In this document: positions 59,290 to 64,000 of the stretch, one piece after another
Layout of the letters: each line of letters opens with the position of its first letter
How positions within the stretch are numbered: the first letter of the stretch is position 1
NCBI GenBank assembly: GCA_020444515.1
Contig: JAHLKX010000005.1
Coordinates: 310,001 to 374,000 of the forward strand
DNA: 64,000 bases
Direction of reading: 5' to 3'
DNA from: Bacteroidota bacterium
GTDB taxonomy: Bacteria > Bacteroidota > Bacteroidia > Bacteroidales > JAADJA01
Made by a program: the position numbers and the translations under genes
The notes under the pieces: model-generated
What the model saw: the letters and a program-made list of their open reading frames with translations, nothing else
Database searches by the model: none
Told to the model about the DNA's origin: nothing

Positions 59290-61419
59290 TTAAGCTTTAT
59301 TTTTATCCTGAGGCTCCGGAAGTAAATCAGTTTCATTATCCTGATCTTTTCCGGTTTCATTTTTTGAGTCTGCGGTTTTTGCGGGTAATTCTTTGTTTTC
59401 TTTTTCCTGGGCCTCTTTCAGTTCAGCCAATATTTTTTTCTGTTTGGCTTTCAGTTTTTTCATCTCTTCTTCTGCCTCTTTTTCGATGCGCTTCCGTTCC
59501 TGTTCATAAGGCCGTTCACCAAAGATTTCTTCCAGGTCCTCCCTAAAGATCACCTCTTTTTCAAGGAGTTTCATGGCCAGATCTTCCACCGCTTCTTTGT
59601 TTTCCTCAATGATTGCAACCGCACGTGTATAAGCACTTTCCACCAACTTGCTTACTTCGTTATCAATGAGTTCTGCTGTTTTTTCGCTGTAAGGTTTTTG
59701 AAATGAATATTCTGATTGACCGGTTGAATCATAATATGAAATGTTACCGATCTTTTCATTTAATCCAAAGAAAACCACCATATTGAAGGCCTGTTTGGTT
59801 ACCTTCTCCAGATCATTTAAGGCCCCGGTCGATATTTTACCAAAGTTAACCTGTTCCGATGCGCGACCTCCCAGAGCAGCAGTCAGTTCATCAAACATTT
59901 GATCAAAGGTTGTGATCTGCCGCTCTTCAGGCAAATACCAGGCGGCCCCCAGTGATTTTCCCCGGGGTACGATGGTCACTTTTACAAGCGGATGGGCATG
60001 GTCGGTCAACCAGCTTACAGCAGCGTGTCCGGCTTCATGGTATGCAATGACTTTCTTTTCGGTGGCTGAAATGATTTTGTTTTTCTTTTCCAGCCCGCCA
60101 ATGATCCTGTCAACAGCATCCAGAAAATCTTGTTTTTCAATTTGTTTTTTGTCTCTACGTGCAGCGATCAGCGCCGATTCGTTGCAAACATTGGCAATAT
60201 CGGCACCGGAAAATCCGGGTGTTTGTTTGGCCAGGAAATCCAGGTCAACGGTTGGATCAAGTTTTAGAGGTTTGGTATGTACCCTGAAAATGGCTTTACG
60301 CTCTTCCAGGTCAGGCAATTCAACATGAATTTGCCGGTCGAATCGTCCTGCCCGCAATAAGGCCCGATCCAGAATATCAGCACGGTTGGTAGCTGCAAGA
60401 ATAATCACACCTGTGTTGCTCTGGAAACCATCCATTTCGGTGAGTAACTGGTTAAGGGTGTTTTCCCTTTCGTCATTGGCACCGGTCAGCGGATTTTTCC
60501 CTCGGGCCCGCCCGATGGCATCAATCTCATCGATAAATATGATACAGGGTGCTTTTTCTTTGGCTTGTTTAAAAAGATCTCGAACACGACTGGCTCCCAC
60601 CCCTACAAACATTTCCACAAAATCAGATCCGCTAATCGAGAAAAACGGAACCTGAGCCTCACCTGCAACAGCTTTGGCCAATAGTGTTTTCCCGGTCCCT
60701 GGAGGGCCTACAAGCAAAGCCCCTTTGGGTATCTTTCCGCCGAGATTGGTATATTTCATTGGATTTTTGAGGAAGTCGACGATCTCCATTACTTCGATTT
60801 TGGCTTCTTCAAGGCCCGCCACATCAGTGAAATTTACGTTTACGGCAGTTTCTTTGTCATAAAGCTGCGCTTTTGATTTGCCAATATTAAAGATCTGTCC
60901 ACCACCGGCTCCACCCCGGCTCATCATCCGCATGATCACGATCCAAACCACAATCAGGATGACCAGTGGTAGGATCCAGCTCAAGATCTCGCCTGACCAG
61001 TTGTGCCGGTTTACATTGCGTATGTATATGGGGTTTTCAACCCCTTCCTGGGCTTTTTCAACATCATCTTTGAAGGTTTCATAAGAGCCGATCGTATATC
61101 GGTAATGGGGGCCCTGTCCCTGGTATCCCTGTTCTTTAACGTCTTCATACTTCGATTCATTGAGCGCTTCCTTGGTAAGGTATATTTCGGCTTCTTCACG
61201 GTTTACTACAACGATCTTTTCTACATCCTGGTCGGCCAGCATCTCTTTTAAATCACCCCAGTCTGTTTCTTTAACATTGCTTCCCCAATTGGTAAAAGTC
61301 AAAGCAATGAAAATCAAAGCGATGATACCATACACCCAATAAAAATTAAATTTGTTCCTTGGATTTTTCCCCTTTGGAATATTACCTGATGGTTTTTTAT
61401 CTTTATTTTCTTCTGCCAT
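59290..61419 (-). CDS. ftsH: ATP-dependent zinc metalloprotease FtsH
   Basis: A 709-residue membrane protease. Transmembrane helices lie at about 25-43 and 145-165, with a periplasmic domain between. The AAA domain has Walker A GPPGTGKT at 238-245, Walker B IIFIDEID near 293-300 and the second region of homology with RAGRFDR. The zinc site HEAGH is at 461-465. The C-terminal tail is long, charged and Lys/Glu-rich, a common Bacteroidota feature. It degrades membrane and soluble proteins. It lies 46 nt after rsfS and abuts the LUD gene. Confidence 0.97.
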   Translation of the reverse strand: MAEENKDKKPSGNIPKGKNPRNKFNFYWVYGIIALIFIALTFTNWGSNVKETDWGDLKEMLADQDVEKIVVVNREEAEIYLTKEALNESKYEDVKEQGYQGQGPHYRYTIGSYETFKDDVEKAQEGVENPIYIRNVNRHNWSGEILSWILPLVILIVVWIVIMRMMSRGGAGGGQIFNIGKSKAQLYDKETAVNVNFTDVAGLEEAKIEVMEIVDFLKNPMKYTNLGGKIPKGALLVGPPGTGKTLLAKAVAGEAQVPFFSISGSDFVEMFVGVGASRVRDLFKQAKEKAPCIIFIDEIDAIGRARGKNPLTGANDERENTLNQLLTEMDGFQSNTGVIILAATNRADILDRALLRAGRFDRQIHVELPDLEERKAIFRVHTKPLKLDPTVDLDFLAKQTPGFSGADIANVCNESALIAARRDKKQIEKQDFLDAVDRIIGGLEKKNKIISATEKKVIAYHEAGHAAVSWLTDHAHPLVKVTIVPRGKSLGAAWYLPEERQITTFDQMFDELTAALGGRASEQVNFGKISTGALNDLEKVTKQAFNMVVFFGLNEKIGNISYYDSTGQSEYSFQKPYSEKTAELIDNEVSKLVESAYTRAVAIIEENKEAVEDLAMKLLEKEVIFREDLEEIFGERPYEQERKRIEKEAEEEMKKLKAKQKKILAELKEAQEKENKELPAKTADSKNETGKDQDNETDLLPEPQDKNKA

Positions 61420-61465
61420 TATGTCCTGATTTTAACCTGCCACACTGCTTTCTGCACGTGATCTT

Positions 61466-61837
61466 TTAATTTTCCGAATAAGTTTTAATTTCCGCATCTG
61501 CCCATAGTTTTTCAAGGTTGTAGAATGTTCTTGTTTCCTCCTTGAATATGTGCACAACGACGTCTACGTAGTCTAACAAAATCCATTCCGCATTTTCGAA
61601 ACCTTCTTTGTGCCATGGCTTTGTTCCTGTTTCTTTCAAGGTTTCCTCGATGATGGCATCGGCTATTGCTTTCACCTGAATGTCACTGGTCCCATGGCAA
61701 AGAATAAAATAATCGGTTACTGCATTGGGAAGCCTGGTCATATTCAGGCGCATAATATTTTTCCCTTTTCTGCTTAAAATACCTTCAACAATAACATTTG
61801 TAAGTTTTTCGGATTCTGACTGTTTTTTTTGTGGCAT
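61466..61837 (-). CDS. rsfS: Ribosomal silencing factor RsfS
   Basis: A 123-residue protein of the Iojap/RsfS family: LPNAVTDYFILCHGTSDIQVKAIADAI, then KPWHKEGFENAEWILLDYVDVVVHIFKEETRTFYNLEKLWADA. It binds ribosomal protein uL14 and keeps the subunits apart when nutrients are short. It is the first gene of the ftsH-cdsA-psd operon, with a promoter 23 nt upstream, and is divergent from birA. Confidence 0.95.
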   Translation of the reverse strand: MPQKKQSESEKLTNVIVEGILSRKGKNIMRLNMTRLPNAVTDYFILCHGTSDIQVKAIADAIIEETLKETGTKPWHKEGFENAEWILLDYVDVVVHIFKEETRTFYNLEKLWADAEIKTYSEN

Positions 61838-61859
61838 AGTAATCCTTTGATGTTGTATG

Positions 61860-61867
61860 CAAAAGTA
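61860..61867 (-). promoter_or_regulatory. -7 element (TActTTTG) for the rsfS-ftsH-cdsA-psd operon
   Basis: Exact consensus on the minus strand, giving a leader of about 16 nt before rsfS. Confidence 0.6.
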
Positions 61868-61992
61868 ATTAATTTACGGCAGTTTAAGCACATTCTGTTG
61901 CAGTTCAACCAATAAACGAAATTATCATCTGTTTGTTTGAAAGGAATGCCTATTTTTAGCATGTAAAGAACGAGCTATTTAACATACGTTCA

Positions 61993-62742
61993 ATGAATAA
62001 ATGTGTTATAAAGCAGCAGCTCAATGAAACAACGTCCACCAATTTTTATGTGGAGGAAAAGTTGAAAAATGGGCAATCCTTTAAGAGCAGGCAAATTGTT
62101 GTTGCAGATTATCAAACAGCAGGCAAAGGGAATGGAAGCAATCATTGGGAAAGTGAACGGGGAAAGAACCTCACTTTTTCCGTCTTTTATGTTCCGATAA
62201 ACCTGAAAGCCCATCAACAATTTTATCTTAATATGGCAATATCTCTGGCGGTTTGCGATTTTACAGGAAGTCAGATATCAAATGCCGAAGTGAGTATCAA
62301 GTGGCCCAATGACATTTTTATTGATGATCGAAAAGTTGGTGGAATGTTGATCAAACACAGCGTTAGTGGAAACCAATTGCTACATTCTATTATTGGCATA
62401 GGTTTGAATATAAATCAGGAAAAATTCATGAGCAACGCACCCAATCCCATTTCCTTCATCCATCATACCCAAAAGCTCATGGATCTTAAATTCTGTATGG
62501 ATGGTTTGTGCTCAAGTCTGGATCATCGTTTGGATCAACTTGAATCGGATAAACTCAACCTTTTAAAATCGGATTACCTTAAAAACTTATTTGCCTTTCG
62601 AAATTACAGAAAATATCTTTTTGAAAATGAACTGATCAAAGCCCGGATCACTGGCGTTTCTGAATATGGTTCCCTTCAGCTGGAGGGCGAAAATGGTGAA
62701 TTGTTAGAGTGCGATTTGAAAGAGATCCGCTTTGTGCTTTAA
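61993..62742 (+). CDS. birA: Biotin--[acetyl-CoA-carboxylase] ligase
   Basis: A 249-residue single-domain ligase with no N-terminal DNA-binding part, so it biotinylates carboxylases but should not regulate transcription. Motifs: ETTSTNFYVEEKL, VVADYQTAGKGNGSNHWESERGKNLTFSVF (biotin/ATP loop, with GKGxxxxxW in place of the classical GRGRxxxxW), IKWPNDIFIDDRKVGGMLI and GIGLNIN. A small C-terminal SH3-like domain ends the protein. It is divergent from rsfS, and its stop overlaps the convergent SRPBCC stop by 4 nt. Confidence 0.93.
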   Translation: MNKCVIKQQLNETTSTNFYVEEKLKNGQSFKSRQIVVADYQTAGKGNGSNHWESERGKNLTFSVFYVPINLKAHQQFYLNMAISLAVCDFTGSQISNAEVSIKWPNDIFIDDRKVGGMLIKHSVSGNQLLHSIIGIGLNINQEKFMSNAPNPISFIHHTQKLMDLKFCMDGLCSSLDHRLDQLESDKLNLLKSDYLKNLFAFRNYRKYLFENELIKARITGVSEYGSLQLEGENGELLECDLKEIRFVL

Positions 62743-63146
62743 GCTTTCTGTTCCAGTATTTCTTTGAGCTTTTCAACCAGAAGGTTAACAAAATTCTGCA
62801 GGGGCCTTGAGGCCATCATCTTCAACATTGGATTCAATTGAGCCGATAGTTGGCTTTGCACCAGCGTCCCGCTTTCTTTTTCAGTCAGATCAAAGTCAAG
62901 TGAGAAGTCAAAAGGGGAGGGGGTAATGGATTGATAGGAAATGCTGTTGTTGGGTCGATTGGTCCCCATTTTCAATGCCAGGTCTGCCATGCCTTTGATG
63001 GTAAAGGAGCAGGTATCATCACTAACCTGCCAGTTAATAACCTGGTCGGGTAAAAGTTTTTCAAAATTATTAAAATTGTTCAGGAAGTGATAGATTTCAG
63101 ATGCCGGTTTTTGAATGTCAACCGTGTTGCTTTTAAATTCAGTCAT
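62739..63146 (-). CDS. SRPBCC (START/polyketide-cyclase fold) family protein
   Basis: About 135 residues from the ATG at 63146 (a TTG at 63152 is less likely). The fold is indicated by the N-terminal TVDIQKPASEIYHFLNNFNNFEKLLPDQVINW and the C-terminal long helix RPLQNFVNLLVEKLKEILEQKA. SRPBCC proteins bind hydrophobic ligands in a central cavity; the ligand here is unknown. It follows pyrE by 33 nt on the same strand, an arrangement that recurs in Bacteroidota as far as I recall. Confidence 0.85.
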   Translation of the reverse strand: MTEFKSNTVDIQKPASEIYHFLNNFNNFEKLLPDQVINWQVSDDTCSFTIKGMADLALKMGTNRPNNSISYQSITPSPFDFSLDFDLTEKESGTLVQSQLSAQLNPMLKMMASRPLQNFVNLLVEKLKEILEQKA

Positions 63147-63179
63147 GTACAAGGTGTTTAACGATGTAAGATAAATAAG

Positions 63180-63821
63180 TTATGATCCCCATTTTTCTGG
63201 ATCTTTCCGCCATTTGATCAGTGACTTCAAATCTTTTTCAGAAATGTAATTGCTCTCGATGGCCTGTTTCAATAATTCATCATAATTGCTAAGGGTATAA
63301 AGGGCACATTTTTCTTGTTCGAAATTCTCAATAGCACTTGGCAGGTTATAACTAAATATGGCCAGCATTCCTTTCACTTCGCAGCCTCCGGCTCGCAAGG
63401 CATGAACAGCATTCAGGCTGCTTTTCCCGGTGGATACCAGGTCTTCGATTACCACCACCGATTGTCCCGATTCAAAATATCCCTCGATTTTATTTTCCAG
63501 GCCATGCTTCTTTTCGGAAGGACGAACATAAACGAAGGGCAGCCCCAGTTCCTGAGCTATCAATACACCATGGGCAATAGCTCCTGTAGCAACTCCTGCA
63601 ATCAGGTCGACCGATCCGAATTCTTCACTGATAATGTCAACAAACTGTTGGCGAATAAACGTCCTGATCTTCGGAAACGACAGGGTTTTACGGTTATCAC
63701 AATAAATGGGTGATTTCAAACCGGAAGCCCAGGTGAATGGTTCATCAACATTTAATTTGATGGCTTTGATCTGCAGCAAATACTCTGAGATCGTAATGGC
63801 TGTTTCTTTATTATAAATCAT
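63180..63821 (-). CDS. pyrE: Orotate phosphoribosyltransferase
   Basis: A 213-residue enzyme that makes orotidine 5'-phosphate from orotate and PRPP in pyrimidine synthesis. The PRPP-binding motif is VVVIEDLVSTGKSSLNAVHAL; other landmarks are FTWASGLKSPIYCDNRKTLSFP and GVATGAIAHGVLIAQELGLPFVYVRPSEKKHG. The ATG at 63821 lies only a few bases after a -7 element, so the message would be almost leaderless, or a different promoter is used. It is followed by the SRPBCC gene. Confidence 0.95.
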   Translation of the reverse strand: MIYNKETAITISEYLLQIKAIKLNVDEPFTWASGLKSPIYCDNRKTLSFPKIRTFIRQQFVDIISEEFGSVDLIAGVATGAIAHGVLIAQELGLPFVYVRPSEKKHGLENKIEGYFESGQSVVVIEDLVSTGKSSLNAVHALRAGGCEVKGMLAIFSYNLPSAIENFEQEKCALYTLSNYDELLKQAIESNYISEKDLKSLIKWRKDPEKWGS

Positions 63822-63825
63822 GGCG

Positions 63826-63833
63826 CAAAATTA
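63826..63833 (-). promoter_or_regulatory. -7-like element (TAatTTTG) just upstream of pyrE
   Basis: Exact consensus on the minus strand but only 4 nt from the ATG; transcription would begin at or near the start codon. Possibly a leaderless message, possibly chance. Confidence 0.35.
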
Positions 63834-63939
63834 TGTGAAATTGGTGTAATTTATTTTAAAAATTTTAAGGATAAATTTTGACTATAGGTTATTCCTGTTA
63901 AATATATGAAAGTAAACGTAATGATTTGAAAAATGATAT

Positions 63940-64000
63940 TCAATCATCAAAAAATTCCCATTTATGAGGTTCTGTTTTGAACCGGTTGACTTTCTTAAAA
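63940..64000 (-). CDS. C-terminal end of an unidentified protein (5' end outside window)
   Basis: The minus strand is open from the window edge and reads F-K-K-V-N-R-F-K-T-E-P-H-K-W-E-F-F-D-D before TGA at 63940-63942. Twenty codons are too few for identification, but the composition looks like a genuine protein end, and its position ahead of pyrE fits a conserved neighbour. The 106 nt between this stop and the pyrE promoter hold nothing else. Confidence 0.4.
   Translation of the reverse strand, partial: FKKVNRFKTEPHKWEFFDD

Noticed and set aside
1-64000. CRISPR array, prophage, insertion sequence or tRNA genes
   Set aside because: No regularly spaced identical repeats with spacers, no transposase or integrase, no phage structural genes and no cloverleaf were found on reading both strands.

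Overview
The window comes from a Bacteroidota genome, most likely an anaerobic or facultative Bacteroidales/Marinilabiliales-like member. Four things in the sequence suggest this: many promoters carry the phylum's TAnnTTTG -7 element, Shine-Dalgarno sequences are rare, the complete Bat (Bacteroides aerotolerance) operon is present, and so is a TonB receptor with an N-terminal CarboxypepD_reg domain. There is also the 3' end of pyruvate:ferredoxin oxidoreductase. I see no tRNA, rRNA, insertion sequence or CRISPR array.

Region by region. 1-2.5 kb: the PFOR tail, a lipoprotein acid phosphatase and a leucine-rich-repeat lipoprotein. 2.5-6.4 kb (minus): a geranylgeranyl-reductase-like flavoprotein, UbiE/MenG, a histidine kinase and a DUF6125 protein. 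6.5-10.9 kb: a tightly overlapped mevalonate operon (HMG-CoA reductase, GYDIA GHMP kinase, diphosphomevalonate decarboxylase, mevalonate kinase). 10.9-12.25 kb: an orphan DUF4143 ATPase behind twin palindromes, with a diverged second copy of the mevalonate kinase 3' end on its far side. 12.3-13.9 kb: tryptophanase with a long leader.

13.9-28.5 kb is a phosphate island. It holds two Pit transporters with PhoU-like tails, a porin, two paralogous beta-helix lipoproteins, a TonB receptor, a free-standing CarboxypepD_reg protein, a MORN-repeat protein and a PhoB/PhoR-type two-component pair. The key promoters carry TTAAY direct repeats at exact 11-bp spacing, a candidate Pho box that ties the island together.

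28.5-32.3 kb: YwbE, an ABC-F protein and a secreted/outer-membrane hypothetical pair. 32.3-40.9 kb (minus): the moxR-DUF58-batA-E operon. 41-45.8 kb (minus): DUF1697 and an iron operon in which a DtxR-type repressor precedes a membrane-anchored DtxR-FeoA fusion and a FeoB split in two by one in-frame stop. 45.9-48.4 kb: C69 dipeptidase and EamA transporter. 48.5-56.6 kb (minus): TetR, TolC, FKBP isomerase, membrane-fusion and RND efflux genes, plus a second, diverged TetR. 56.7-64 kb: a housekeeping block of pyrE, SRPBCC, birA, rsfS, ftsH, LUD, two DUF2007, cdsA and psd.

The strongest leads for new biology are the 11-bp repeat regulon, the mevalonate-kinase tail duplication around the orphan ATPase with its paired operators, and the two-gene FeoB with membrane-tethered regulator.
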